Source: Streptomyces sp. NBC_00483
GTDB taxonomy: Bacteria > Actinomycetota > Actinomycetes > Streptomycetales > Streptomycetaceae
Direction: 5' to 3'
Assembly (NCBI RefSeq): GCF_036013745.1
Contig: NZ_CP107880.1
Location: 8,680,001-8,744,000, forward strand
Length of the DNA stretch: 64,000 bases
This document shows, piece by piece, positions 40,574 to 49,810 of the stretch. The notes under the pieces were generated by a model. It made no database searches, had not been told where the DNA came from, and saw only the letters and a program-made list of their open reading frames with translations. Position 1 is the first letter of the stretch. Each line of letters opens with the position of its first letter. Both the position numbers and the translations under genes were made by a program.

Positions 40574-41779
40574 ATGACGGTGACAGGGGCAGGGGCGATG
40601 TCTCTGACGGTCGGACGGAGGCTGCTGCTTGCGACGGTCTGCGCGGTGGCGGTGGCGACGGTCTATGTGGCGCAACCCGTACTGGCCCAGATCGGCGGTG
40701 ACTTGGGCGTTCCGGAAGCTGCCCTGGGGTGGATCGTGACGGCGGGTCAGGTCGGCTATCTGGCCGGCCTTGCCTTCCTCGTACCGCTGGGAGACATGCT
40801 CGACCGTCGCAAGCTCATCGCCGGCCACCTGCTCCTCGCCGCGGTCGGCATGCTGCTGGCCGCGGTCGCTACCGGGCTCTGGTTCCTGCTCACCGGGCTG
40901 GCCGTTGCGGGGTTGTTCGCGGTCGTCGTGCAGACCACGGTCGCGTTCGCCGCCGACCTGTCGCCCGTGGCCGAACGGGGGCGCACGCTCGGCATCGTCA
41001 CCTCCGGTGTCATCACCGGGATTCTCGGCGCCCGCGTGCTCGCGGGCGGTCTCGCCGGGCTCTGGGGGTGGCGAAGTGTCTACGTGGCGCTGGCCCTGCT
41101 CCTCGTCGTGCTTGCGCTCCTCGTGCTGAAGCTGCTGCCGGCCGACCCCCGCTCCGCTCACGCGACGTACGGCGGCGTACTGCTCTCGCTTGTTGGCCTC
41201 TTCCATGAGCGGCTGTTCCTCTCGCGCGGCCTGCTCGCGTTCTTCCTGTTCGCCTCCTTCGGCACGCTGTGGAGCGGCCTGGCGCTACCGCTCGCAGCCG
41301 AGCCGTGGCATTTGAGCCCGGCCCAGATCGGCCTCTTCGGAATCGCGGGACTGGCCGGCGCTCTCGGCGCCGCTCGTGCGGGGACATGGGCCGACGCCGG
41401 GCACACCAATCTCGTCACCGGAGGCGCGCTCGCGCTGCTCGCCGTGTCGTGGTGGGCATCCGGGCAGGCGTCCTGGTCGCTCTGGCTGGTCGTCGCCGGC
41501 GTGCTCGTCCTCGACTTCGCGGTCCAGGCGGTGCACGTCAGCAATCAGCACCTGCTCACCGCCGCGTACGCGCACCGGACGAGCAGTGTCATCGGCGGCT
41601 ACATGCTCTTCTACTCCCTCGGCTCCGCGCTCGGAGCGACTGCCACCACGGCGGTGTACTCCGCGGTGGGGTGGGCGGGGACCGCGATTCTCGGAGTGAC
41701 TTTCGCCGTCTGTGGGCTGGTTGTCTGGGCGGTCAGTCAGCGCGTGGTCGCTCGGCTGCGGCAAGACGTTCCTGTGTGA
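40574..41779 (+). CDS. MFS exporter (DHA1 type) divergent from HxlR regulator
   Basis: 401 residues; the ATG at 40574 follows GGGGG five bases upstream. Twelve membrane segments. VYVAQPVLAQIGGDLGVPEA at residue 30 and the motif-A loop LVPLGDMLDRRKLIAGH are clear, followed by GIVTSGVITGILGARVLAGG (motif C region). It resembles YgaY/YdhP-type exporters. The HxlR partner suggests induction by a reactive or toxic small molecule that it pumps out. Confidence 0.9.
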   Translation: MTVTGAGAMSLTVGRRLLLATVCAVAVATVYVAQPVLAQIGGDLGVPEAALGWIVTAGQVGYLAGLAFLVPLGDMLDRRKLIAGHLLLAAVGMLLAAVATGLWFLLTGLAVAGLFAVVVQTTVAFAADLSPVAERGRTLGIVTSGVITGILGARVLAGGLAGLWGWRSVYVALALLLVVLALLVLKLLPADPRSAHATYGGVLLSLVGLFHERLFLSRGLLAFFLFASFGTLWSGLALPLAAEPWHLSPAQIGLFGIAGLAGALGAARAGTWADAGHTNLVTGGALALLAVSWWASGQASWSLWLVVAGVLVLDFAVQAVHVSNQHLLTAAYAHRTSSVIGGYMLFYSLGSALGATATTAVYSAVGWAGTAILGVTFAVCGLVVWAVSQRVVARLRQDVPV

Positions 41780-41965
41780 TCGCGATCGACCCAGCTCGGC
41801 CGTGACTGACGGAGGTTGAGTCCTGCGATGTGTCCTGCGATGTGTCGTGCGCGGATGCCGGGAAAAGATTTTTGTGCGACGGCGGCAACCTGCCGTGGGT
41901 TCGCGCGTCGTGTGGGGGTGAAGGGAGCCGTCCGGCATCCTTCACCCCGACCGTGGAGTACGACC

Positions 41966-42460
41966 GTGAACCACTTTGTTCCTGTGCGCAGTGCCGTCGT
42001 GGCCACCGGCCTGTTGGCCGCTCTGGCCGCGATTCCCGCCGCCCACGCCACGCCGATGCAGTCGTCGGCCGGCCCCTCGGCCGCCGCCACCGCGACGCCT
42101 CGCCCGGCGCCCCCGGAGTCCGCCGGCAGCGTCCCGACGCAAGCGTCGAGCGCCCCGCCTTCGGCCGAGCCCGCCGCCCCCGGCGGCAAGGGAGACGAGG
42201 CCTCCTCGGCGGCGCCGAGTGCCGCCCCCGGCGGCAATGGAGACGAGGCCCCCTCAGCGGCGCCGAGCGCCGCCCCCACCGAGCCGGGCACGCCCGCGCC
42301 CGCCGCCACCGAGCCCGGCACACCCGCCCCCGCCGAGGACGAGCTCGCACATACTGGGTCCTCGAACACGACCAACACCGTCCTGGGCGCCGGGGCCGTC
42401 GCACTCGTCGCCGGTGGCGCGGGGACCCTCTTCGCCGTACGCCGCCGCTCGCACCGCTGA
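41966..42460 (+). CDS. LAXTG-anchored, Pro/Ala-rich surface protein
   Basis: 164 residues from GTG 41966 (GGAG seven bases upstream). A Sec signal peptide (VVATGLLAALAAIPAAHA) is followed by about 90 residues of Ala/Pro/Ser/Glu repeats. These include two copies of a roughly 16-residue unit (SAAPGGNGDEAPSAAP type) and two TEPGTPAPA units. The end is a full cell-wall sorting signal: ELAHTG, a hydrophobic segment (NTVLGAGAVALVAGGAGTLF) and a basic tail RRRSHR. LAXTG is the recognition motif of class E sortases, which attach proteins to the peptidoglycan of Streptomyces. The low-complexity body looks like a stalk. The ECF sigma gene follows after 22 bases. Confidence 0.88.
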   Translation: MNHFVPVRSAVVATGLLAALAAIPAAHATPMQSSAGPSAAATATPRPAPPESAGSVPTQASSAPPSAEPAAPGGKGDEASSAAPSAAPGGNGDEAPSAAPSAAPTEPGTPAPAATEPGTPAPAEDELAHTGSSNTTNTVLGAGAVALVAGGAGTLFAVRRRSHR

Positions 42461-42482
42461 CCCAGCACACCCGAGGAACCCT

Positions 42483-43205
42483 GTGCACACCCCCGTAGCC
42501 CACGAACTCGCCCCGCCACCACGGCCGTTCACCCTCCCGTACGGCCGGGTCCGCCCAGGGTGGCGGGACGTGCTGCGTGGGCTGCTGCGACGTGACCGGT
42601 CCGCTCTCGAAGGCGCACCCGGCATCGACGCGGCACCCGGCCCGGCCACCGATGCGCCGGGCCGGCCCTCACCCCCGTACGCGCACCCGCACGGCGTCAC
42701 ACCCCCGCCCCTCGACCGGCCGCCCACGATCGGCGAGCTCTACCACGCGCACCGGCTGCGCATGGTGCGGCTCGCGGTGCTGCTCGTGGACGACTTGGCC
42801 ACCGCCGAGGATGTCGTGCAGGACGCGTTCACCGCCCTCTACCGCCGCCACGGCGAACACATCACGCAGGTGGACAACGCCCTCGGCTACCTGCGCACCG
42901 CGGTCGTCAACACCGCACGATCGGTGCTGCGCCGTCGCCGCACGGCCCGGGCGTGGACCCCGCCACCGGCCGGCGAAGCCCCGTCCGCGGAGGACTCCGT
43001 CGTCCTCGACGAGGCACACCGCGAAGTCCTCGCCGCCCTGTCCCGCCTCACACCGCGCCGCCGTGAAGTCCTCGTACTGCGCTACTGGGCCGACCTCAGC
43101 GAGGCCGAGATAGCCACCACCCTCGGCATCAGCAAAGGCGCAGTGAAGTCGAACGCCAGCCGCGCCCTGGACGCACTGGAAAAGATCCTGGAGGGCCGGA
43201 TATGA
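42483..43205 (+). CDS. ECF-type RNA polymerase sigma factor
   Basis: 240 residues from GTG 42483, GAGGAA four bases upstream. Region 2 at about residues 85-130 (LYHAHRLRMVRLAVLLVDDL, then ATAEDVVQDAFTALYRRHGE) and region 4 at about 183-236 (RLTPRRREVLVLRYWADLSE, then IATTLGISKGAVKSNASRAL). It fits the SigE/sigma-70 family of short extracytoplasmic-function factors, but carries an extra proline-rich N-terminus of about 80 residues not expected in the family. The next gene overlaps by four bases and encodes a membrane protein, as for an anti-sigma factor. The sigma factor probably transcribes cell-surface genes, perhaps including the LAXTG gene before it. Confidence 0.9.
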   Translation: MHTPVAHELAPPPRPFTLPYGRVRPGWRDVLRGLLRRDRSALEGAPGIDAAPGPATDAPGRPSPPYAHPHGVTPPPLDRPPTIGELYHAHRLRMVRLAVLLVDDLATAEDVVQDAFTALYRRHGEHITQVDNALGYLRTAVVNTARSVLRRRRTARAWTPPPAGEAPSAEDSVVLDEAHREVLAALSRLTPRRREVLVLRYWADLSEAEIATTLGISKGAVKSNASRALDALEKILEGRI

Positions 43206-43723
43206 CTCCCCGCACACCACGTGCCCGTCCGGCCGACCAGGCCGAACGCCCGGTGGAGCAACGGTTGCGCGAGACGCTCGCCGTGCGCGCCGACAGCGTC
43301 ACCGTACGGGCACTGCGCCCGGCCCGGCCGCCCGGACCGCATCTGCGCCGACTGCCTCGACTCCGCGACACCGCCCGGCGCTTCGTCCTCCCGGTCGCCG
43401 GGCTCGCCACTGCCGCAGCCATTGCCGTCGGCTACGTCGCCCTGGCCCCGGACGCGGACCCGCACCGCACCCCCGTGCCGCCCGCCGCGCCATCGTCGCC
43501 GACCGCCCCCGACCAGCGCCCGACGCCCAGCCCTTCGCCGTCGGATCCGTCCAGAACGGAGGTCCCGAACCCGGCTACGCCGTCGACCTCGTCCCCGTCC
43601 GCCGCGTCCCCGCCCATGTCGGCCCCATCCTCCGAGTCACCGTCCTCCGAGTCCCCGACCTCCGAGTCCTCGACCGCGACGGACGGCGAACGACCCACGG
43701 CCGGCGTGAGCGCACCCGGGTGA
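43202..43723 (+). CDS. Single-span membrane protein, possible anti-sigma factor
   Basis: 173 residues; ATG overlaps the sigma stop (ATGA). Residues 1-57 are cytoplasmic and basic (VEQRLRETLAVRADSVTVRA). One membrane segment follows at about 60-82 (FVLPVAGLATAAAIAVGYVA), then an extracellular tail of Pro/Ser/Thr repeats (SSESPSSESPTSESS). The first part resembles the short N-terminal stretch of Streptomyces proteins encoded after such sigma factors. The zinc-binding HxxxCxxC motif of classical anti-sigma factors is absent. Role as a regulator of the sigma factor is inferred from coupling and topology. Confidence 0.75.
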   Translation: MTPRTPRARPADQAERPVEQRLRETLAVRADSVTVRALRPARPPGPHLRRLPRLRDTARRFVLPVAGLATAAAIAVGYVALAPDADPHRTPVPPAAPSSPTAPDQRPTPSPSPSDPSRTEVPNPATPSTSSPSAASPPMSAPSSESPSSESPTSESSTATDGERPTAGVSAPG

Positions 43724-43796
43724 GTGGGGGCGGGCCCACTTCCAGGTGGTGTGGGCGTAGGGGTAGCCCGCCGAAACCGCTCCCGGTCAGCGCACC

Positions 43797-44396
43797 TCAG
43801 TCTCGACGCGGCCGCCACGACGTCAGCCCGTCCGTCGGGGTCGAGGCCTGCCAGGCACGGAACTCGTCGTAGGTGCGGATTCCGTGGTCAAGGGCCGCCT
43901 GGTAGACCCACACACCCTGTGTCGACTCGCCCCGTGCCGCTGCTTCTTCCTTGATGGCCAGGATGGTGTCGCGCGTCGAGGTGTCCAACGCGGTGCGTAC
44001 CGGGGTGACAAGGTCAGCCGCGCGGGGGCCGGGGTGGTCGTCGGGCAGCCACCACATGTCGATCTTCCAGACCTCGGTGGGCGTGAACTCGTAGTCAAGG
44101 CGCCAGTACAGCCCCTGATCCGGCAGGTCGAGGGCGTTGGCGAAGCGCAGATTACGCACGCCCGGCAACTCTGCGCAGGGCACGAGCGCGGCGAACCCGT
44201 CGGCGACCGACGGGGCGGGGGAGTAGATCTCCATGTCGATGTCGGGCTCCACCACGAGGTCGAGAGCGACGGATCCGACGAGTACGGGCGACCCCAGCGG
44301 CCGCCACCGCTCGAACAGGCCGAGCCGGTCCAGGATGGTGTCCGCGGTCGCGCGTCGTCGACTGGCGCGCTCCAGGCGCGTGTTGGGGATCTGCAT
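43797..44396 (-). CDS. Nucleotidyltransferase-fold protein of unknown specificity
   Basis: 199 residues. The core LVGSVALDLVVEPDIDMEIY has the G-S-x(n)-D-x-D arrangement of the nucleotidyltransferase superfamily. This is followed by strands and helices with many aromatic residues (YWRLDYEFTPTEVWKIDMWW), then a helical end (STRDTILAIKEEAAARG). Related proteins act on small molecules or are orphan members without known reaction. No close partner gene. It converges on the membrane-protein gene of the sigma operon with a 73-base gap. Confidence 0.65.
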   Translation of the reverse strand: MQIPNTRLERASRRRATADTILDRLGLFERWRPLGSPVLVGSVALDLVVEPDIDMEIYSPAPSVADGFAALVPCAELPGVRNLRFANALDLPDQGLYWRLDYEFTPTEVWKIDMWWLPDDHPGPRAADLVTPVRTALDTSTRDTILAIKEEAAARGESTQGVWVYQAALDHGIRTYDEFRAWQASTPTDGLTSWRPRRD

Positions 44397-44435
44397 CCCA
44401 GGAGCGTAGTGCGCGAAACCGCGGCGTCAGCGACG

Positions 44436-45899
44436 TCATGCATGACGCAGCTGCTGTGCTGTACGTGTCGGTGGCGAGGCCGCGGGTGAACGCAACGCGT
44501 CGCGCAGGAGCGTGATGGCCGGAGGGATCTCGGTGTCGCTGATGTTGCCGTAGCCGAGGACGAGCGCGGGGTGTGTCGGCCGAGGCGCGCGGTAGTCGTC
44601 GAGGTCCGCCAGGCGCAGCCCCGCGGCGGCCGCCGCCCGGACCGTCCCACGCGGATCGGCGCCGTCCGGGAGGTGGAGCAGGATGTGCAGCCCGGCGGCG
44701 GTGCCGGATACCCGGCCCTCCGGCACCTGGGCGCCGAGGGTGCGGACCAGCAGGTCGCGGCGGGTGCGGAACCGCCGCCGTGCCGCGCGCAGATGGGCGT
44801 CGTACCACCCGCGGTCGATGAAGGTGGCGAGCGCGAGTTGGTCCAGCACCGGTGGCGCGGCGGCGACGGGGTTCGCCGCCCGGAGCACCGGGGTCATCGA
44901 GGCGGGCGAGACCAGCCAGCCCAGGCCGAGGGCCGGTGACAGGGTCTTGCTGACCGAGCCGAGGAGGAAGACCCGGCCCGGGGCCATGCCCTGCATGACG
45001 GCGACCGGATGGCGGTCGTAGCGGAACTCGGCGTCGTAGTCGTCCTCGATGACGAAGCCGTCGACCTCGCGGGCCCAGCGCACCAGACTCGCCCGGCGCT
45101 CCGGGGACAGCACCGTGCCGGTGGGGAATTGGTGTGCCGCGCCGACGATGACGGCCCGGGCCGGCGTGCGCGCGAGGTCGTCGACGTCGAGGCCGCCGTG
45201 GTCCACGGGCACCGGGTGCACGCGGAGACCTGCGCTGGTCGCGGCGTCCTGCAGCCGCCCCCACCCCGGGTGTTCAACGGCCACGTCGGCGATCCCCTCG
45301 GCGCGCAACGCCCGGCACGTACGCAGCAGACCGTCGGTGACGCCCGCGCACACCGTCACGGACTCGGCGTGCGCGTCCGCGCCGCGCGAGCGTCGCAGGT
45401 ACTGCGCGACGGTGGTACGCAGCACGGTGTGTCCGGCGGCGTCGGGCAGGCCGAGGTCGTAGTGGACGGCCGAGCCGATGACCGCCCGGACGGCGTCCGC
45501 CCAGCGGCGGCGGGGAAACGCCCGCAGGTCGGGCAGGCCGGGCGCGAGGTCGTACCGGATGGGTGGTTGTGCCGGCGAGCGTCGGCCGCGGGGCAGCGGA
45601 GGTGTCGATCCCGACGCCTCCGGCGACCACGAGACACGCGTAGCGGAACCTACCCGGGCGGAGAGGTACCCCTCCGCGATGAGTTGCCCGTAAGCCTCCG
45701 TCACCACCCAACGGGAGAAGCCTAGTTCCTCGGCGAGCGCTCGGCTCGGTGGGACGGCGGCACCTTCCGCCAGCCGGCCGTCCCGGATCGCGGTGCGCAG
45801 CGCGTGAGCCAGACGGTCGTGCAGGCGGCGCCGCCCGCCCTCCGGCGCACCGATATCCAGCAGCGTCGCCCACGCGAAATTGGTCTGGGAATCAGCCAC
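44436..45899 (-). CDS. MocR-type regulator (GntR helix-turn-helix + aminotransferase domain)
   Basis: 487 residues from GTG 45899; the frame extends upstream but into the divergent gene. GntR winged helix at about residues 17-85 (LHDRLAHALRTAIRDGRLAE, then AVPPSRALAEELGFSRWVVT). A fold-type-I aminotransferase domain fills the rest: GVTDGLLRTCRALRAEGIAD, FVIEDDYDAEFRYDRHPV and the PLP lysine in GSVSKTLSPALGLGWL. MocR/PdxR regulators sense PLP or amino-compounds and control a divergent gene. Here that is the aldo-keto reductase, 46 bases away. PdxR proper controls vitamin B6 synthesis; a vitamin-B6-related reductase (pyridoxal reductase type) is plausible for the neighbour. Confidence 0.92.
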   Translation of the reverse strand: MADSQTNFAWATLLDIGAPEGGRRRLHDRLAHALRTAIRDGRLAEGAAVPPSRALAEELGFSRWVVTEAYGQLIAEGYLSARVGSATRVSWSPEASGSTPPLPRGRRSPAQPPIRYDLAPGLPDLRAFPRRRWADAVRAVIGSAVHYDLGLPDAAGHTVLRTTVAQYLRRSRGADAHAESVTVCAGVTDGLLRTCRALRAEGIADVAVEHPGWGRLQDAATSAGLRVHPVPVDHGGLDVDDLARTPARAVIVGAAHQFPTGTVLSPERRASLVRWAREVDGFVIEDDYDAEFRYDRHPVAVMQGMAPGRVFLLGSVSKTLSPALGLGWLVSPASMTPVLRAANPVAAAPPVLDQLALATFIDRGWYDAHLRAARRRFRTRRDLLVRTLGAQVPEGRVSGTAAGLHILLHLPDGADPRGTVRAAAAAGLRLADLDDYRAPRPTHPALVLGYGNISDTEIPPAITLLRDALRSPAASPPTRTAQQLRHA

Positions 45900-45945
45900 A
45901 ACATTGGAGCGTACCGCCGAACCGAACGCGCCTAGCGTGAGGGAC

Positions 45946-46887
45946 ATGACGGAGAATCTGGCCCTTGGGGCCATGCTGTTCGGCACGGCTCAGGACGAGC
46001 ACCGGTCGTTCGAGATACTGGACCGCTTCGTGGACGCCGGAGGCGTCTGGATCGACACCGCCAACTGCTATGCGTTCTGGGCGGATCCGACCGGATTCGG
46101 CGGGCGGAGCGAGGAGTTGATCGGGCGCTGGTTGGCACGTCGCCCGGGCGTCCGTGACCGGGTCAGGATCAGCACCAAGGTGGGCTGCGAGCCGACCGAG
46201 GCCGGACGATTCCCGGAGACCGCCGAGGGCCTGTCGGCCGGAGCCGTCAAGAGCGGGATCGAGGACAGTCTCCGACGCCTGGGAACGGACCATGTCGAGC
46301 TGTACTGGGCCCACATGCCCGATCCGGGCACACCGCTGGAGGAGACGGTCGCCGCCTTCGACGACCTCGTGTCCGCGGGCACGGTCGGGCGTCTCGGCTG
46401 CTCCAACTACCCTGTGTGGCAGGTCGATCGGGCACGGCGGATCGCGCGGGACCACGGTGGTGCCGGCTTCACCGCGCTGCAGCAACAGCACACATACCTC
46501 CAGCCGCGCCCCGCGACCCGGCCCAGCGTGTCGCACCGCTTCGGTGCGGTCGGCGACGAGGTGCTCCACTACCTGGAGCACCATCCGGACATGGAGCTAT
46601 GGGCGTACACACCGCTGCTGAGCGGCGGCTACACCCGCGCGGACAAGCCACTGCCACAGGAGTACGACCACCCCGGCACGGTCCGCCGCCTCGCGGCGCT
46701 CGATGAGATCGCCGCGGAGACCGGCACGAACCGTAACCGGGTGGTGTTGGCGTGGCTGACCGGAGGAAATCCGGCTGCCACACCGATCGTCGGCGTCAGC
46801 TCGGTCGAGCAGTTGGACGAGGCGTTCGCGGGCGTGGCGCTGGAGTTGACGGGTGATCAGCGCGAACGGCTGGACTGTGCGGTGTGA
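45946..46887 (+). CDS. Aldo/keto reductase, divergent from the MocR regulator
   Basis: 313 residues; GAGGG three bases before the ATG. Catalytic tetrad: Asp in WIDTANCYAFW (with Tyr), Lys in ISTKVGCEP and His in YWAHMPDPGTP. The NADPH-binding end reads GVSSVEQLDEAFAGVAL. It is closest to the AKR11/pyridoxal-reductase-like and YajO-type group; the longer loop WADPTGFGGRSEELIGRWLA is a feature of this subfamily. Its likely control by a PLP-binding MocR protein makes a pyridoxal-related substrate possible. Confidence 0.9.
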   Translation: MTENLALGAMLFGTAQDEHRSFEILDRFVDAGGVWIDTANCYAFWADPTGFGGRSEELIGRWLARRPGVRDRVRISTKVGCEPTEAGRFPETAEGLSAGAVKSGIEDSLRRLGTDHVELYWAHMPDPGTPLEETVAAFDDLVSAGTVGRLGCSNYPVWQVDRARRIARDHGGAGFTALQQQHTYLQPRPATRPSVSHRFGAVGDEVLHYLEHHPDMELWAYTPLLSGGYTRADKPLPQEYDHPGTVRRLAALDEIAAETGTNRNRVVLAWLTGGNPAATPIVGVSSVEQLDEAFAGVALELTGDQRERLDCAV

Positions 46888-47015
46888 CCTGAGAGATGAG
46901 TTGAGAGGACGTGAGGCGGGGGCGGCTGCGATCGGTGACCAAGCCATGCCGGGCCCGAGGCCCGCGAGCCTCCAGATGTTGGCGTAATTGGCCGCCGTGT
47001 CACGGAAGTTGGCTG

Positions 47016-47732
47016 TCAAGCGGTCGCCGTGGTTTCTGTTGCCGCGCGTGCGATGAGCGCGGCGACCTCGCCGGCGTGGGAGACGTACAGGGCATGGCTG
47101 CCGGCGGTCTCGGACACCGTGGCTCCGGCCCGTTCGGCCATGGCGCGCTGGGCGGCGGGCGGGATCATCCGGTCGTCGCGGGCGACGAGATAGTGGCTCG
47201 GCTTGGCGCGCCAGGCCGGGCTGGTGATGGTGCCGGCCAGGGCGTCAAGACCCCACGGGACCTGCGAGTCGGCGAGGAAGCGCGCGTCGGCCTCGGGTAG
47301 ATCCCCGGCGAAGGATGCCGCGAACTTGTCCCGGTCCAGGAAGAGGTGACCCCCGGCGGGCGGCAGGATCGGCGGGACGGGGGCGCCGGGCGGCGGGTCG
47401 GCGATCAGTGTGTTGACCGACTCGTCCTTGTCGGGTGCGAACGCGGCGACGTAGACGAGCGCGGACACCGCGGCGTGATGGCCCGCCTCGGTGATCACGG
47501 CGCCGCCGTAGGAGTGCCCGACCAGCACGGCGGGTCCATCGAGTCCGTCCAGCGCCTGGTTGACGGTGGCGACGTCACCCTGCAGGGACTCGGTGGCGTT
47601 CTGCACGACGGTGACGCGGTAGCCGTCCGCGCGGAGCAGGTCGTACACCCCGCGCCAGCCGGAACCGTCGACGAACCCGCCGTGCACCAGCACGACATCC
47701 CGGACCGCGCGCGTGGGGGATGTTGCGTCCAT
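47016..47732 (-). CDS. Alpha/beta hydrolase (salicylate-esterase-like)
   Basis: 238 residues; GAGGGAG about ten bases before the ATG at 47732. VVLVHGGFVDGSGWRGVYDL, the elbow VGHSYGGAV, Asp in YLVARDDRMIPP and His in SETAGSHALYVSHAGEVA form a complete catalytic set. Bacterial members of this type (often annotated as alpha/beta hydrolase or esterase) resemble plant methyl-salicylate/hydroxynitrile-lyase-type enzymes. Cytoplasmic, no signal. Not in an operon. An upstream fragment on the same strand (about 46888-47010) looks like a decayed frame. Confidence 0.88.
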   Translation of the reverse strand: MDATSPTRAVRDVVLVHGGFVDGSGWRGVYDLLRADGYRVTVVQNATESLQGDVATVNQALDGLDGPAVLVGHSYGGAVITEAGHHAAVSALVYVAAFAPDKDESVNTLIADPPPGAPVPPILPPAGGHLFLDRDKFAASFAGDLPEADARFLADSQVPWGLDALAGTITSPAWRAKPSHYLVARDDRMIPPAAQRAMAERAGATVSETAGSHALYVSHAGEVAALIARAATETTATA

Positions 47733-47923
47733 GAATGGTCAGCTCCCTCGGTCGGTGAACGAAGCCTGTGGCGAGCAGGAGTCCCTCGCGGGCCGGGTAC
47801 CAACACGATGCGCGAAAAGCCGGAAAGTTTGACCAGGTCGATGTGGCGTGCATCCCGTACGCGTTGTGCGCATCCCGCCTATATGAACTGCCGTACACGC
47901 TTGGGTTCAGTACCCGCTTGGGT

Positions 47924-49789
47924 TCAGTCCGTGACCACGGAGGTGTTCAGTCCCTTGTCGTAGTGGTTGCCCGCGATCCGGATGCCCGAGCTGCCGTGGA
48001 AGACGAACAGCGGGGACGTGTACGGAGGTTGGGCCGCTCCGGCAAGGCGTCGCACCGTGTTGCCGGTGAAGGCGAACCCGCCGACGCTCTTGGCGTCGAC
48101 GACGGTGACGTCACCGATGTCGAACGCGTTGTCCTCGACCGAGATGTTGCGGTGCACCGGGTGCGCCGGGTCGACGACCTGGTTCGTCGGCTCCACGAAG
48201 ATGACAGGACCGGTGGGCCGGGTGAACGAGTTCCCGCGGATGGTGAGGTCGGCCACCGGCCCGGACTCGTACCACTGGTAGGCGTCGGCGGAGACGTAGA
48301 CGCTGGCCATGGACATCGCGTCGAACCGGTTGCCCGTGATCCGGACCGGCTTGCGGGTGGTGACCAGGATGCCACGGGTCGGTACGTTGCGGAACACGTT
48401 GCCGGAGATGACGACCGAAGGTGTGGCCGTGATGTTCTCGACGACCGTTTCGTCGATCTTCACCCCGTCGGGGACGGGGCGGTCGAAGGTGACGGTCATC
48501 GTGGTCAGCGGCTTGTCGTGGTCCATTCCGCTCGGACCGTCCACCGCGGTGACCTTCGCGTGCGCGTCCTTCAGCGGGGACATCGTGGTCTTGGTGGCGA
48601 ACTCGGCCTCGTCGCCCGGCGCGAACTGCGGGAATCCGGCGGTCTGAGGGTGTTCGTAGGCGAGAGTGAGAGTGTTCGGCCCCGGCTTCCCGACGACCTG
48701 GAGGTAGGTGCCGTGGATGTTGATCGGGTCGTCGTGCGGCCCGTCGAAGACGCTCCGGGTGATCGCGACCTTCCCCTTCACGCCGGACATTTGCACGAAG
48801 TCCGCGAAGGACGCCGTCGACCGGCCGGACCTCGGATCGGGGGCGAAGTTCACCTTGTCGATGGCGATGTTCTCGCTGAACTGACCTACTACACCGAAGG
48901 ATTGGAGGTAGTAGGCGTTCATCGAGCGCATCGTGACGTCCTTCGACTGCCAGATGAACGCGCCCGGCTCCGTCCGCTCGATGAGGCGCATCTGGTAGAC
49001 GAGTCCGGCGTCCGACGGACGTGCCGTGGTGCCGTAGTCGATCCGGATCCGGCGGCCGCCGAGGTCGGTGACCGAGGCGACGTCGTTGAACAAGGGGTTG
49101 TCCCCGCGCCAGGTGCGTTGCGCCTCGGGGTCGTGGATCTGCGTGTACTGGAGTCCGTCGACACCCGACCAGTACGGCTTCCCGGTGGCGGGGCTCTTCT
49201 CGCCGCGCCACGTGATGTGTGTGCCGTCGACCCGGTACGGGCTGCCGGCGGGGATCTTCAGGACCCGGTAGGCGTGCCCGTCGGTGACGCCGGTGTCGGT
49301 GACGGTCGCGTCGATGACCTCGGGGGCCGCGTAGTCGAAGGAGAAGTTCTGGAACGTCACACCGGTCGAGCGGATCGACGCGAACGCCGTCTGCAGGCCG
49401 TGGTAAATCAGCTTCGCCCCGCCGCCGTCGACGGTGACATCGTGCATGTCCTCGACGAGCAGACCGATCCTCTTGTCCCGGTAACGCTGGTCGGCACCAA
49501 CGGTGTTGGACACGTACAACTCACGCTTCTCGGCCCGCTCCGGGTAGAGCTGGTAGGTGCCCCGCGAGAACTGGATCCGGGTCGGTCGATCGAGTGTCTT
49601 CGCATGCCGCAGCGCCGCCGCGACGGCGGGCGCCGAGTCCGTACGTCCCGTGGGATCGGCGCCGTATTCGTCGGCGTCGACCACCACCGGTCTCGGTGTC
49701 TGTGTCGGCACTGCGGAGACGGGGCTGCCGCCGCCGATGAGTAGCGCGAGCGCCACTCCGAGAAACAGTACGAACCGAGACCGAGCCAT
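47924..49789 (-). CDS. Alpha-1,3-galactosidase, GH110
   Basis: 621 residues from ATG 49789; GGAGG four bases upstream. A Sec signal peptide (FVLFLGVALALLIGGG, cleavage after VSA) is followed by a pectate-lyase-like entry (DEYGADPTGRTDSAPAVAAA) and a long right-handed beta-helix. DGPHDDPINIHG at residues 350-361 contains the paired Asp353/354 expected for catalysis, matching the D-D-P-x-N-x-H signature of GH110. GH110 enzymes remove terminal alpha-1,3-linked galactose by inversion. Subfamily A, first found in Bacteroides and Streptomyces avermitilis, acts on the branched blood-group-B trisaccharide. Subfamily cannot be decided here. A near-palindrome lies upstream. Confidence 0.92.
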   Translation of the reverse strand: MARSRFVLFLGVALALLIGGGSPVSAVPTQTPRPVVVDADEYGADPTGRTDSAPAVAAALRHAKTLDRPTRIQFSRGTYQLYPERAEKRELYVSNTVGADQRYRDKRIGLLVEDMHDVTVDGGGAKLIYHGLQTAFASIRSTGVTFQNFSFDYAAPEVIDATVTDTGVTDGHAYRVLKIPAGSPYRVDGTHITWRGEKSPATGKPYWSGVDGLQYTQIHDPEAQRTWRGDNPLFNDVASVTDLGGRRIRIDYGTTARPSDAGLVYQMRLIERTEPGAFIWQSKDVTMRSMNAYYLQSFGVVGQFSENIAIDKVNFAPDPRSGRSTASFADFVQMSGVKGKVAITRSVFDGPHDDPINIHGTYLQVVGKPGPNTLTLAYEHPQTAGFPQFAPGDEAEFATKTTMSPLKDAHAKVTAVDGPSGMDHDKPLTTMTVTFDRPVPDGVKIDETVVENITATPSVVISGNVFRNVPTRGILVTTRKPVRITGNRFDAMSMASVYVSADAYQWYESGPVADLTIRGNSFTRPTGPVIFVEPTNQVVDPAHPVHRNISVEDNAFDIGDVTVVDAKSVGGFAFTGNTVRRLAGAAQPPYTSPLFVFHGSSGIRIAGNHYDKGLNTSVVTD

Positions 49790-49810
49790 AGCCCCTCCAA
49801 AAGGATTCCG

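Noticed and set aside
46888..47015. Minus-strand stretch starting FRDTAANYANIWRLAGL
   Set aside because: Looks like a gene fragment but is only about 30 codons long and matches nothing I can name.
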